64,000 bases of DNA from Neisseriaceae bacterium CLB008 (GTDB lineage Bacteria > Pseudomonadota > Gammaproteobacteria > Burkholderiales > Neisseriaceae), in NCBI GenBank assembly GCA_041228285.1, contig CP166133.1, positions 496,001 through 560,000 of the forward strand, written 5' to 3'. The position numbers and the translations under genes were made by a program. The notes beneath the pieces are model-generated. The model made no database searches. It worked only from the letters and a program-made list of their open reading frames with translations, and was not told the origin of the DNA. Positions 37,418 to 46,289 of this stretch are shown in pieces (within the stretch, counting starts at the first letter, position 1; every line of letters starts with the position of its first letter).

Positions 37418-38797
37418 TTAGAAAGGCAGGGTTTGGCTGGTGTGCTGTTGCAAGACCTGTTTAAACTCTGCTTGAATGCGTTTTAAGCCATGTTCGGTTT
37501 CGGCTTCGAAGCGGAACACGATCACCGGCGTGGTGTTGGACGCACGCATCAGGCCAAAGCCATCTTGGTATTCTACCCGCAGGCCGTCAATGCTGATGAT
37601 TTCATCGGCGTTGGGGAACTGTGCTGCCGCCTGTAACATAGCAATTAGGGCGTGATTGTCGCCTTCCTTAGCCATTTGAAGGTTTAATTCTGGCGTGGAG
37701 ATGGCATCAGGCAGCTGGTTGAGGACTTGGTTTGGGTTGTCCGATACGGATAAAATTTCAATCAGGCGGGCACCTGCATACATGCCGTCATCAAAGCCGA
37801 ACCAACGTTCTTTAAAGAAGATATGGCCACTCATTTCGCCCGCAATTAAAGCCCCCGTTTCTTTCATCTTGGCCTTAATAAAGCTGTGGCCGGTGCGCGC
37901 CATAATTGGCTGGCCACCATGATGTTTAATCCAGGGGTTTAATAGGCGGGTGGATTTAACGTCATAGATGACTTGAGCGTTGGGATGGCGCACCAAGACG
38001 TCTTGAGCAAACAGCATCAGCTGGCGATCGGGCCAAATGATGTTGCCTTCCTTAGTCACCACGCCTAGGCGGTCGCCGTCGCCGTCAAAGGCCAAACCGA
38101 TTTCGCAATCGGTGGTTTGTAGGGTATGGATTAAATCCTGTAGGTTTTCTGGCTTGGCTGGATCGGGATGGTGGTTAGGGAAGTTACCGTCCACGTCGCA
38201 AAAAAGCTCCGTTACTTCACAGCCCAGTGCACGATAAAGATCGCCAGCAAAGGCGCCGGCCACGCCGTTGCCGGCATCGATGGCGATTTTCATGCCGCGT
38301 TTGGGCTTGATGTCGGCCACGATGTGGTCTTGGTAGGCTTGGGCGACATTGGCTTCGCTGTACTGGCCTGCTGGGCGCTGGGCCAAATCGTCGGCCTCAA
38401 TGCGCTGGCGCAGGGCCTGGATGGCCTCACCAGATAGGGTTTCGCCCGCAATCATCATTTTAAAGCCATTATAATTAGGCGGATTATGGCTGCCGGTCAC
38501 CATGACGCCAGAGGCTTGGGTCATCGTGTGGGCGGCAAAGTACAGCATGGGGGTAGCCACCATGCCCACGCTCAATACATTCAGACCAGCGTCTTGTAGG
38601 CCACGCGCTAGCTCGGCAAGCAGCGATGGGCCAGAGAGGCGGCCATCGCGGCCCACGGCGATATCGGTCACGCCTTTTTCAATGGCGCTGGCGCCCACGG
38701 CGCGGCCAATCAAATAGGCGCTGTGTAGGGTTAAGGTGTCGTCCACAATGCCGCGGATGTCGTAGGCTTTAAAAATATCAGGGGCCAATAGGCTCAT
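37418..38797 (-). CDS. manB: Phosphomannomutase/phosphoglucomutase
   Basis: A 459-residue alpha-D-phosphohexomutase that interconverts hexose 1- and 6-phosphates for polysaccharide precursors. The catalytic phosphoserine loop is TGSHNPPNYNG near residue 105. The metal loop DGDGDRLG is near 238, the sugar-binding loop GEMSGHIFF near 318, and the phosphate-binding region RASNTTPVIVFRFE near 420. This is close to Pseudomonas AlgC and Neisseria Pgm-type enzymes, so dual mannose/glucose specificity is likely. It starts 15 bases after trpD on the same strand, suggesting cotranscription, and is followed by a terminator. The gene symbol is by family; algC or pgm would be equally defensible. Confidence 0.88.
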   Translation of the reverse strand: MSLLAPDIFKAYDIRGIVDDTLTLHSAYLIGRAVGASAIEKGVTDIAVGRDGRLSGPSLLAELARGLQDAGLNVLSVGMVATPMLYFAAHTMTQASGVMVTGSHNPPNYNGFKMMIAGETLSGEAIQALRQRIEADDLAQRPAGQYSEANVAQAYQDHIVADIKPKRGMKIAIDAGNGVAGAFAGDLYRALGCEVTELFCDVDGNFPNHHPDPAKPENLQDLIHTLQTTDCEIGLAFDGDGDRLGVVTKEGNIIWPDRQLMLFAQDVLVRHPNAQVIYDVKSTRLLNPWIKHHGGQPIMARTGHSFIKAKMKETGALIAGEMSGHIFFKERWFGFDDGMYAGARLIEILSVSDNPNQVLNQLPDAISTPELNLQMAKEGDNHALIAMLQAAAQFPNADEIISIDGLRVEYQDGFGLMRASNTTPVIVFRFEAETEHGLKRIQAEFKQVLQQHTSQTLPF

Positions 38798-38812
38798 AAG
38801 GCTAAACTTTCT

Positions 38813-39853
38813 TTATTCAGTAACGGGGTGTAGCTGTTGGGTGTGGCTGATTAGGCTTTGCTGTTTGCGCTTGGCTTCGCCACTGTCAATGGCCACCTTA
38901 GCACGTTCAAAACCGTCGTGTAGGTCGGTGGCGATATTGGCACAGTAGAGCGCCGCTGCCGCATTGAGCAGCACGATGTCGCGGCAAGGGCCGGTTTCGC
39001 CGGCCAATACACTGTCAATTTTTTGCAGCGATTCGGCCGTCGAGTGGGCCTGAATCGGTTTGTGGGTGTCGATCAGATCAATGCCAAAATCATTGGGATG
39101 GATGCTGTATTCGCGGATCCAGCCTTCTTTGAGTTCGGCTACCTTAGTCGGGCCAAGGAGGGTGATTTCGTCAAGGCCGTCACAGCCGTTGACCACCATT
39201 ACGTGTTTGGCACCTAGCTGCTGCACCACGCGCGACTGAATGCCAACTAGGTCAGGATGAAAGACGCCCATTAATTGGTTGGGGGCTTGAGCAGGGTTTA
39301 ATAAAGGCCCTAGGATGTTGAAAATAGTGCGCACGCCCAAGGCTTTGCGAACCGGCGCGACGTGGCGCATGGCTTGGTGATGGTTGGGGGCATACATAAA
39401 GCCTAGGCCGAGCTGGTCGATGCATTGGCCGACCTGCTCTGGGCTGAGTTTTAGATTAATGCCCATGCTCTCTAAGGCATCGGCGCTGCCACTAGACGAT
39501 GAAACCGCACGGTTACCGTGTTTGGCCACCTTTGCGCCGGCCGCTGCGGCCACAAACATGGTGCAGGTCGAAATATTAAAGGTGTGGGCGTTGTCGCCGC
39601 CGGTGCCGACGATGTCCAATAGATTGGTTTTGTCTTGTACCGGTACGTGGGTGGCGAATTCGCGAATCACGGTGGCGGCTGCGGCCACTTCTGAAACGGT
39701 TTCGACCTTAATGCGTAGGCCGATGAGTAGGGCGGCGGTGATCTCTGGCGACACTTCACCATTCAGGATCAGGCGCATGATGTGCACCATCTCATCAAAA
39801 AACAATTCGTTGTTGTCAATTAGGCGATTGAGCGCTTCTTGGGTGGTAATCAT
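38813..39853 (-). CDS. trpD: Anthranilate phosphoribosyltransferase
   Basis: A 346-residue enzyme that joins anthranilate to PRPP in tryptophan synthesis. Family motifs are the PRPP/glycine-rich [14 protein letters not shown] near residue 84 and [18 protein letters not shown] near 111, plus the helical N-terminal domain. GAGAGA lies just upstream of ATG 39853. It follows trpG by 37 bases. No trpE or trpC is in the window, so the tryptophan genes are split in this genome. Confidence 0.95.
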   Translation of the reverse strand: MITTQEALNRLIDNNELFFDEMVHIMRLILNGEVSPEITAALLIGLRIKVETVSEVAAAATVIREFATHVPVQDKTNLLDIVGTGGDNAHTFNISTCTMFVAAAAGAKVAKHGNRAVSSSSGSADALESMGINLKLSPEQVGQCIDQLGLGFMYAPNHHQAMRHVAPVRKALGVRTIFNILGPLLNPAQAPNQLMGVFHPDLVGIQSRVVQQLGAKHVMVVNGCDGLDEITLLGPTKVAELKEGWIREYSIHPNDFGIDLIDTHKPIQAHSTAESLQKIDSVLAGETGPCRDIVLLNAAAALYCANIATDLHDGFERAKVAIDSGEAKRKQQSLISHTQQLHPVTE

Positions 39854-39890
39854 CAGTCTCTCTTCGTGTTCTGGTCGGGCAGTGCGTGCT

Positions 39891-40475
39891 TTATTCGGCG
39901 CTGCGGCGTTGATGTTCGGTTAAAAAATTTTGCAGCATGTCATGTCCGTGCTCGGTCAATAAGGCCTCTGGGTGAAACTGGACGCCTTCAATGGCATAGT
40001 CTTTGTGGCGCACGCCCATGATTTCACCGTCTTCTGTCCATGCGGTGACGCTGAGGCATGCAGGTAAGGTGTCTGGATCAATGGCCAAACTATGATAGCG
40101 GGTACAGCTGACGGGATTGGGCAGGTCGTGGAACATGCCGATATTGTGGTGTAGCACCGGCGATACTTTGCCGTGCATCAGCGTTTTGGCGGCGATAATG
40201 TCGCCGCCAAAGGCGTGGCCAATGGCTTGATGGCCAAGGCAGATGCCCATAATGGGCATTTTACCTGCTAGCTGCTGAATAGCCGCAACGGAGATACCGG
40301 CTTCTTTGGGTGAGCAAGGGCCAGGGCCAATGACGAGGTAGTCAGGATTCAGCGCTTCGATTTGGGCGACGCTGATTTCGTCATGGCGTTTGACCACCAC
40401 CTCTTGGCCAAGCTGGGCCAAGTACTGGACAATGTTATAGGTAAAACTATCAAAGTTATCGATCATTAACAGCAT
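39891..40475 (-). CDS. trpG: Glutamine amidotransferase subunit of anthranilate/aminodeoxychorismate synthase
   Basis: A 194-residue class I amidotransferase that supplies ammonia from glutamine to TrpE and/or PabB. The oxyanion motif [11 protein letters not shown], the nucleophile Cys in [16 protein letters not shown] and the His-Glu pair in VQFHPEA are all present. ATG 40475 with GGATGG upstream gives the usual start [14 protein letters not shown]; the longer frame is rejected. Adjacent trpD supports the tryptophan role. In Neisseria-like genomes the same subunit may serve folate synthesis too. Confidence 0.92.
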   Translation of the reverse strand: MLLMIDNFDSFTYNIVQYLAQLGQEVVVKRHDEISVAQIEALNPDYLVIGPGPCSPKEAGISVAAIQQLAGKMPIMGICLGHQAIGHAFGGDIIAAKTLMHGKVSPVLHHNIGMFHDLPNPVSCTRYHSLAIDPDTLPACLSVTAWTEDGEIMGVRHKDYAIEGVQFHPEALLTEHGHDMLQNFLTEHQRRSAE

Positions 40476-40763
40476 AGCAAGCCATCCTAGCGCATACACC
40501 GTAGGCGAATACGGTGCTGAATAAAAAAGTAGTCGTAAACTTTAGCATTTTTTTGACTGAATGTGGGGCTGAAGCTGGGGATTCTTGCGTTTAATTTACG
40601 CCCAGGGGTGCAGTTTTTGGTAAAAAGTCTCTGCAAATAGAGATGTCGACGTTATAATATGGGCCAATATCACGCTCAGTTTAGGCATGAGTTAAGTCTG
40701 TTTAAACTAAGAGTACTATATTGTTTTACTTTAACCATTTTCTTTTCTATAGGCTTACCCATT

Positions 40764-41939
40764 ATGCTGGTGTCAAAACCACCCTTATTCGCTCTTTGTT
40801 CTGTTCTGACGGCCTTATTCCTCAGCGCTTGTCAGTCGCCCGCCAATGAACCTAGCGCATCCCATGCGCCGTTGGCCACGATGCTGACGCCCGCCGTGCA
40901 GTCATTGCAGCAGGCGCATGAGATCCCTGGCATGGCCATTGCCGTCTTTAAGGATGGCCAAAGTGAAGGCTATTATTATGGTTTGGCGTCGAAAGAAACC
41001 CAAACCCCAGTGACGGCAGAAACCTTGTTTGAAATCGGCTCCATCAGCAAAACCTTTACCGCCACCTTGGCGGCTTATGCGGTGCGTCAGCAAAAAATGG
41101 CTTGGACAGCTCCTGTGAGTGATTATGTGCCAGAATTGGCCGGCGATGCCTTTGGCCAAACCAGTCTATTGGCCTTGGCGACCCACACGACGGGAGGCCT
41201 GCCGCAGCAGGTGCCGGACGAGGTTCAAAACGCTGAAGACTTGCTGGCCTACTTTAAAAATTGGCAGCCGCAGTTTGCTGAAGGCAGCAACCGTACCTAT
41301 TCTAATTTAAGCATTGGCCTCTTAGGGGCGATTACTGCCGATCGTTGGCAACAGCCTTTTGACGCCGTGCTCACCCAACAGCTATTGCAGCCGCTGGGCC
41401 TGCAGCAGACGTTTATTAAGGTGCCAGCCCAACGGATGGCCGATTACGCCCAAGGATACAATAAGCGCAATGAGCCTGTGCGGGTGAACCCTGGGGTTTT
41501 TGAAGCAGAAGCTTATGGGGTGAAAACCACGGCGCTAGACCTCATGCGCTTTGTGGCGGCCAATATGCATCAGATCACCTTAGCGCCCATGCTGCAGCAA
41601 GCGATTGACGACACCCAGATTGGCTACTATCAGGCCGGGACCATGACGCAGGGCTTGATTTGGGAGTCTTATCCCTACCCAACGATATTGAATGATGTCT
41701 TGGCCGGTAATGCCGATCATATGGGCCGTGAGGCGGTTGCCGTGACGGCGGTCAAACCTGAGGCATCGCCACAGGCGGTGTTGCTGAACAAAACCGGCGG
41801 TACCGGGGGGTTCTCAGCCTATGCGGCTTTTGTGCCGAGCCAAAAAGTGGGCGTGGTGATCTTGGCCAATAAGAGCTTTCCTATTGCGCCGCGCGTGGTG
41901 TTGGCGCAGCAAATATTGGCGCACTTAACCGCTCAATAG
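40764..41939 (+). CDS. ampC: Class C beta-lactamase with lipoprotein signal peptide
   Basis: A 391-residue serine beta-lactamase of the AmpC type. The catalytic motifs are SISK (Ser93-Lys96), YSN (from Tyr179) and KTGGTGGF (Lys343). The C-terminal part (LIWESYPYP, FVPSQKVGVVILANKSFP) closely follows AmpC. The N-terminus ends in a lipobox, LSAC with Cys23, so the enzyme is predicted to be lipid-anchored, unlike the soluble periplasmic AmpC of enterobacteria. The start at ATG 40764 gives a standard lipoprotein signal; the longer frame is rejected. No ampR lies next to it. Whether it confers resistance depends on expression. A penicillin-binding esterase relative is less likely given the KTG and YSN motifs. 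Confidence 0.88.
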   Translation: MLVSKPPLFALCSVLTALFLSACQSPANEPSASHAPLATMLTPAVQSLQQAHEIPGMAIAVFKDGQSEGYYYGLASKETQTPVTAETLFEIGSISKTFTATLAAYAVRQQKMAWTAPVSDYVPELAGDAFGQTSLLALATHTTGGLPQQVPDEVQNAEDLLAYFKNWQPQFAEGSNRTYSNLSIGLLGAITADRWQQPFDAVLTQQLLQPLGLQQTFIKVPAQRMADYAQGYNKRNEPVRVNPGVFEAEAYGVKTTALDLMRFVAANMHQITLAPMLQQAIDDTQIGYYQAGTMTQGLIWESYPYPTILNDVLAGNADHMGREAVAVTAVKPEASPQAVLLNKTGGTGGFSAYAAFVPSQKVGVVILANKSFPIAPRVVLAQQILAHLTAQ

Positions 41940-41973
41940 CAAGATTGATGTGCCTCACTGCACCATAAAATTC

Positions 41974-42007
41974 AAAACCCGCATGGCTGACGCCATGCGG
42001 GTTTTTT
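41974..42007. terminator. Bidirectional terminator between ampC and the TonB receptor gene
   Basis: AAAACCCGCATGGC and GCCATGCGGGTTTT form a 14-bp stem with loop TGAC and T-runs on both strands, serving two convergent genes. Confidence 0.9.
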
Positions 42008-42019
42008 GGTGTGATCGGC

Positions 42020-44560
42020 CTAGAAATTAAGCTGGAGGCCGCCGCGGATGGTGCGCCCAGGAGAGGGCATCAGGCCTAGGGACAGCGCATCCATGTAGTA
42101 GCGATCGGTGGCGTTGTCGATGGCTAGGTTCCAGCTGAGGTTTTTGTTCACCTTATAGTTAGCGTAAAAGTCGAGCAAAGTGTATGGGTGCCAATCAGGA
42201 ATCGGCAGTATCCAAGAGCCGCTTTCATCCGGGTTGCCAATTTGAACGGGGCGATTGCCGATGCGGGTGACGCGCATGCCCATGTCTAATTTTTCATCAA
42301 ATAAGCGTGTGCCTAAGGTTACTAAAGCGCTTTTCTTGGGCGGGATGTGGCCTTGTAGGTAGGAGTAAGGAGCGCCCCCTGGGTAGCACAGACGGTTTTG
42401 GCGGTTTTCCAACCCATTACGGCAGACGTTGGTGTGGGTGTAGTAAGTACCGGCTACTTCCGCATAGTAACGGCCGGTATCGTAGCGGGCGCTGAGCTCC
42501 CAGCCTTTTAGGTGTACAAAGTCGAGGTTGTCCATGGTGCCGGTTTGTTCGACAGGCGTCACCACTCGGGTGAGGTAATCCTTGGTTTTATTGTTAAAGT
42601 AGGCGAGCTTGGCACGGAAACCATCGCCAGACAGGAAGAGATTGTCTTGGCTGAAGTTGATCCCGTATTCCCAGTTCTTAGCGCGTTCAACCTTTAAGTG
42701 GCGATCAAAAACAGGCGTGAATGAAGTCGCCTGCGTTTCTTCAAAAAGGCTGGGCGCACGGGCTGCTTCCGAGTAGCGGGTGTAAAACTGAAGCTGATCG
42801 GTGGGCTTAAATAAAATGCTGGCAATGGGCGAGAAGGCGTGGTGCTTCTGTACCCCACGATAGTCAGTAATTTGAGCCCATAAGGCGCAAGACTTGCCGT
42901 TGCGAGAAGGCTTCACGCAATTGGTCAGATCGGTATAGGTATAGGGCGCATTGTCTTTATTTTGGGCATTGATGTAGCGTAGGGAGGCGTCCAGTTCCCA
43001 AGTTTGGTTTGGCTCGTAGTGGGCGCTCAGGAACGCCGACCATTCTTTACGCCAGCCATCGCGCGACCCTGCATTTTTGATGCCGGTGTTGATCATGCGT
43101 TGCTCAACGTCGCCTGGAGGAGCCAAGGTTTCCTTAGAGAGGGAGGCACCATAGTTGAGGGTTAAATCGCCCCAGCGTTCGCTTTCTAGCAGCGATGTAT
43201 TGCTGATGTTGACGCCTTTTCGATCGGAGATTTCGATCTGGCCTTGGCGCATGTCCCAAACGGTGGCGCCGGTGCCATAGCTGTAGAAAGTAAAGAAGTA
43301 GGGGTAGTAGGTGCTGGCGTCGGTTTTGGTGTGCCAAATATCGGTTTTTAAATCGATTAAGTCATTGTCGACTGGGTCCCAGCGGTGGCGGGCGGTATAG
43401 GTGTCGACCTTGACGTCGCTGAGGGCTGCTTGTAGGGCTCCTTCGCCTCGACGGGTTAAAGAAGGCATCAGCTCGCCAAAATAGCTTTTGTAATACATAT
43501 AGCCTAGCTGGATGGTGTGATCATCCGGCAGTTGAAACTCGGTTTTGAGTAGGACTGAAGTATTGTCTTGGGACGTATTCAAAACGGCTTCTTTGCTGCG
43601 AAAGCGGTTCAGCGACGAGGTGTCAAAATCGGCCTTGGTTAACTCAATCCATTCGCCATTAAACATATTGATGATTTCAGAGCTGGTTTGGGTGACTTTC
43701 GGGATGGCGCCTTTTTTACCTGCGTGATAATTGCCTTGCTTTTTACGGGCATAGGCCAAGATCACGTTGGCGTGTTCCCAGCTTTTGGCCACGGCAATGC
43801 TGCCCGAACCATCGGTAGGATTGGCTACTGAAGGGCGTGAGGGCTGATCGTCATTATGGCTTGCCGTGCAAGGAATCGGGCCATTGGGGTGATTGATGGT
43901 GGCGCCTTCAGAGCATTTTGAAATATAGGCCGACTGTAGGCCGCCGGTTGAAAAGGCCGTGGGCACGCTGCTGGTGTTGGTGATTAAATTGCCTTTAACG
44001 CGCAGGCCCCAGGTTTGGCCCTTGGGGATGATGTCTTTGGCGGCGAGGGTGCGCATGCGCGCAACGCCCCCAATGGCGCCAACGCCGTCGGCAGCGGCGC
44101 TGGGGCCTTTGTCTACCTCTACGCTGGCAATCAGGTCAGGGTCTAGATAGTTACGTGAGGCCACGCCGGCATAGCCGCGATAAACCGTCATGGACTGCAT
44201 GCTGCCATCGATGATGACCGGGACGCGGTTCATGCCCTGCATGCCGCGAATGTTTAAATCAATGGCGCCACTGTTGCGATTGTCGCCGGTGAGTACGCCA
44301 GGGATGTGTTTGATGAAGTCGCCAACGGAAGAACCACGAAAGTGCTCAATGTCCTGTTCGTTGAGGTGATATTGGTTGCCGACCTTGGTGTAGGTTTTGT
44401 CTTTGGCATTGATTTTTTTGCCAATGACGATGACGTCTTCGATTTTTTCTTCAGTTGCCGCCTGGCTAGGGGCGGTTGCTGCAAAACTGATGCCGGAATA
44501 CAACAGGCAGCAAAGTGCGATCTGGCTGCGTTTGAACGCAGCAGAGGGGTAAGAGTTCAT
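42020..44560 (-). CDS. TonB-dependent outer-membrane receptor
   Basis: An 846-residue outer-membrane receptor. A signal peptide ends near residue 30, followed by a TonB-box-like stretch (EDVIVIGKK, residues 41-49). The plug domain (about 60-180) has LNIRGMQGMNRVPVIIDG and SVEVDKGPSAAADGVGAIGG. A 22-stranded barrel ends in the aromatic-terminal GGLQLNF. The plug resembles receptors of the haem/hemoglobin or Neisseria Tdf groups, but the ligand cannot be decided. A Fur-like box just upstream points to iron, haem or siderophore uptake. The gene converges on ampC. No exbBD-tonB is present in the window. Confidence 0.88.
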   Translation of the reverse strand: MNSYPSAAFKRSQIALCCLLYSGISFAATAPSQAATEEKIEDVIVIGKKINAKDKTYTKVGNQYHLNEQDIEHFRGSSVGDFIKHIPGVLTGDNRNSGAIDLNIRGMQGMNRVPVIIDGSMQSMTVYRGYAGVASRNYLDPDLIASVEVDKGPSAAADGVGAIGGVARMRTLAAKDIIPKGQTWGLRVKGNLITNTSSVPTAFSTGGLQSAYISKCSEGATINHPNGPIPCTASHNDDQPSRPSVANPTDGSGSIAVAKSWEHANVILAYARKKQGNYHAGKKGAIPKVTQTSSEIINMFNGEWIELTKADFDTSSLNRFRSKEAVLNTSQDNTSVLLKTEFQLPDDHTIQLGYMYYKSYFGELMPSLTRRGEGALQAALSDVKVDTYTARHRWDPVDNDLIDLKTDIWHTKTDASTYYPYFFTFYSYGTGATVWDMRQGQIEISDRKGVNISNTSLLESERWGDLTLNYGASLSKETLAPPGDVEQRMINTGIKNAGSRDGWRKEWSAFLSAHYEPNQTWELDASLRYINAQNKDNAPYTYTDLTNCVKPSRNGKSCALWAQITDYRGVQKHHAFSPIASILFKPTDQLQFYTRYSEAARAPSLFEETQATSFTPVFDRHLKVERAKNWEYGINFSQDNLFLSGDGFRAKLAYFNNKTKDYLTRVVTPVEQTGTMDNLDFVHLKGWELSARYDTGRYYAEVAGTYYTHTNVCRNGLENRQNRLCYPGGAPYSYLQGHIPPKKSALVTLGTRLFDEKLDMGMRVTRIGNRPVQIGNPDESGSWILPIPDWHPYTLLDFYANYKVNKNLSWNLAIDNATDRYYMDALSLGLMPSPGRTIRGGLQLNF

Positions 44561-44584
44561 AAATATTTCCAGCTTGAATGTGAA

Positions 44585-44599
44585 TGATATTGATTCTTA
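44585..44599. promoter_or_regulatory. Fur-like box upstream of the TonB receptor
   Basis: TGATATTGATTCTTA matches 11 of 14 fixed positions of the 7-1-7 Fur motif and lies 25 bases upstream of the leftward start codon. It is also upstream of the small rightward frame at 44682. Confidence 0.55.
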
Positions 44600-44681
44600 T
44601 TAGCGGGCGATGGTACCCTGTAGCTGTTGCGATGGCAACATTAATTATTATTTATTATTTGGATTTTACTGAAAGTTTAAA

Positions 44682-44789
44682 ATGTTACAGTTCATGGTTT
44701 GGGTGGGGATTCCCGCTTTGGTCGTGATCAGCGCATTGTTGGTAGGCGTCTTCATGGTGATGGCCATGAGTGATTGCTGGTTTGAGTAG
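44682..44789 (+). CDS. Possible 35-residue single-span membrane peptide
   Basis: An open frame from ATG 44682 encodes MLQFMVWVGIPALVVISALL and then a short tail ending in SDCWFE: one hydrophobic helix with a charged C-terminus. A weak ribosome-binding site (GAAAG) lies 5-9 bases upstream, and a strong terminator follows at 44845. It is divergent from the TonB receptor and shares the gap containing the Fur-like box. No known small-protein family is recognised. It could be a chance frame, but the start, clean TM helix and terminator make it worth listing. Confidence 0.4.
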   Translation: MLQFMVWVGIPALVVISALLVGVFMVMAMSDCWFE

Positions 44790-44844
44790 TGACAACATTC
44801 ATAAACATAATACGCTTCACGAATTTCACACATTGCATGACACA

Positions 44845-44872
44845 AAAAGCCCCGCCATTTGGCGGGGCTTTT
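44845..44872. terminator. Bidirectional terminator
   Basis: AAAAGCCCCGCC and GGCGGGGCTTTT form a perfect 12-bp stem with loop ATTT, between the small frame and the leftward DUF2798 gene. Confidence 0.88.
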
Positions 44873-44902
44873 ACGTGCGATGGTCTGGATATAGGCCAGT
44901 AC

Positions 44903-45196
44903 TCAGCCTTTTTGGACTAAAGACAAGGCTAGGCGTCTAGCCAGCGGCAGGACCACCAAGACGGTGGGGAAGGCAATGGCCCAAGAGAGCGTCCAAGAGG
45001 ACAGCCATAAGGTGGCCATGCCATCGACGAGGCCGACGCTGCGCACAATGCTGATGAGGGAAACGACGGCGCTCATGATGCCGGATAAAAAGAACGGCAC
45101 CAGCACCACCATAGCCTTAGAGGGCAGCTTGGGCAGGCCTAAAAATTTAAAATACTGTTGTGTTGATTTGGTTTGAGAGGCTGTAGATTGAGTCAT
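44903..45196 (-). CDS. DUF2798-family small membrane protein
   Basis: A 97-residue protein with two membrane helices. After a Lys/Gln-rich N-terminus comes LPSKAMVVLVPFFLSGIMSAV, then a short loop, then WLSSWTLSWAIAFPTVLVVLPLARRL. The FLSG..S and W...W..AFP..L...P..RR pattern is that of the DUF2798 family, whose function is unknown. ATG 45196, with GGAAG upstream, is preferred over a GTG nine bases earlier. A perfect LacI-type palindrome lies about 90 bases upstream. Confidence 0.75.
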   Translation of the reverse strand: MTQSTASQTKSTQQYFKFLGLPKLPSKAMVVLVPFFLSGIMSAVVSLISIVRSVGLVDGMATLWLSSWTLSWAIAFPTVLVVLPLARRLALSLVQKG

Positions 45197-45284
45197 ATGA
45201 TTCACTTCCGTTAAACCCTGTACGCTGTTTTAGCAACCATGCGATGGTACAGACGTCAGGGTCTGTTGATCACACGTTGATTAA

Positions 45285-45298
45285 CGTAAACGTTTACG
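45285..45298. promoter_or_regulatory. Palindrome of LacI/GalR-operator type
   Basis: CGTAAACGTTTACG is a perfect 14-base palindrome centred on AAACGTTT, the form typical of LacI-family operators. It lies in the 249-base gap between the DUF2798 gene start and the XRE gene end. No LacI-family gene is in the window. Confidence 0.5.
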
Positions 45299-45445
45299 GT
45301 CGTGGCATTGGCCATTAGAGTGGGCGCAATGAGGGCGACAAGTGACTCTATCTTAAAAGGATTTGGTTTTCAATGCAAGTGGGGGATGGTTTCGCTTTTC
45401 TATGATGGCAGGCTCGGTTAGCTAAGCGCGGTTTATTCACCGGCA

Positions 45446-46180
45446 TTAGCGCCGCGCATGGGTTTTTAATAAGGCTAGCTCCCAGCGGCGCACGGCCATG
45501 ACCATGGTGTAGCCGTGGCGTTTACCAGGAGACAATTTGCTGTCTTGCTGGTGTTGGTCGGCAAAGTCGCTGGCCAGCTTTTGCACGCGCTTGATGAAGG
45601 CAGGGAGGGCTTTGGGGGAGATGCTGCCATAGGTGAGGGTGAGGTCTTCATCCGCCGGAGCGAAGCCGCCAGAGAAATAGTCTACCAGCGCGTGGTCGCG
45701 GAAGAACTGCATGACGGGGCCGTTTGGCTGCCAGCGCATGCCTTTACCCATTTTTAAACGATAGCGATTCAGGGGGCGTAGCTCGATCACGCCGATGCGG
45801 TCAAGCTGGACGAAATAGCCAATGGCCTCAGCTTCGCTAAACGTGTATTGGGCCGTGATTTGAGCCAGGCTCCAGCGGCTTAACACGCAAATGGCGATCA
45901 GCAATAGTTTTTCATCGGCAATCAAGGCCCGTTCTTGCGCCAAGGTGAGTTCGGACACGTCGGGCTGGGCGCTGGCCACTTGTTCGGCGATGTCGGCAAA
46001 GTCAAGGTCTAGCACCTGGCAGATTTCGTCTACCCTAGATAGGCTCATGTCGCCCAAGCTAAACATGCGTTTGACGCTGGATTCTGCCATACCAAGCGCC
46101 GCAGCGAGGTCGGCATAAGTCATGTGCGCCTGTTTGAGTTCACGTTTTAAGACCGTGATTAAGGTGGCCGTTGTGCTCAT
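45446..46180 (-). CDS. XRE-family transcriptional regulator with C-terminal effector-like region
   Basis: A 244-residue protein. The N-terminal HTH_3 domain (residues about 8-65) reads LKQAHMTYADLAAALGMAESSVKRMF and MSLSRVDEICQVLDL. The remaining 180 residues are not a recognised domain; they include a winged-helix-like segment (LSRWSLAQITAQYTFSEAEAI, then a strand with LRPLNRYRLK). Such proteins occur as stand-alone regulators in proteobacteria. It is divergent from the ceramidase-like membrane gene (gap about 110 bases), which is an obvious candidate target. The function is otherwise unknown. Confidence 0.75.
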   Translation of the reverse strand: MSTTATLITVLKRELKQAHMTYADLAAALGMAESSVKRMFSLGDMSLSRVDEICQVLDLDFADIAEQVASAQPDVSELTLAQERALIADEKLLLIAICVLSRWSLAQITAQYTFSEAEAIGYFVQLDRIGVIELRPLNRYRLKMGKGMRWQPNGPVMQFFRDHALVDYFSGGFAPADEDLTLTYGSISPKALPAFIKRVQKLASDFADQHQQDSKLSPGKRHGYTMVMAVRRWELALLKTHARR

Positions 46181-46289
46181 GGGTATCGTTATATTGATCT
46201 AAAGGTATTATTTTGCCGTATTTTTGAAATAAAACAATACTTTTTTAGCGCTGCGGGCCAAGATGGCTTTTTTGATCATGAGGATTGAG

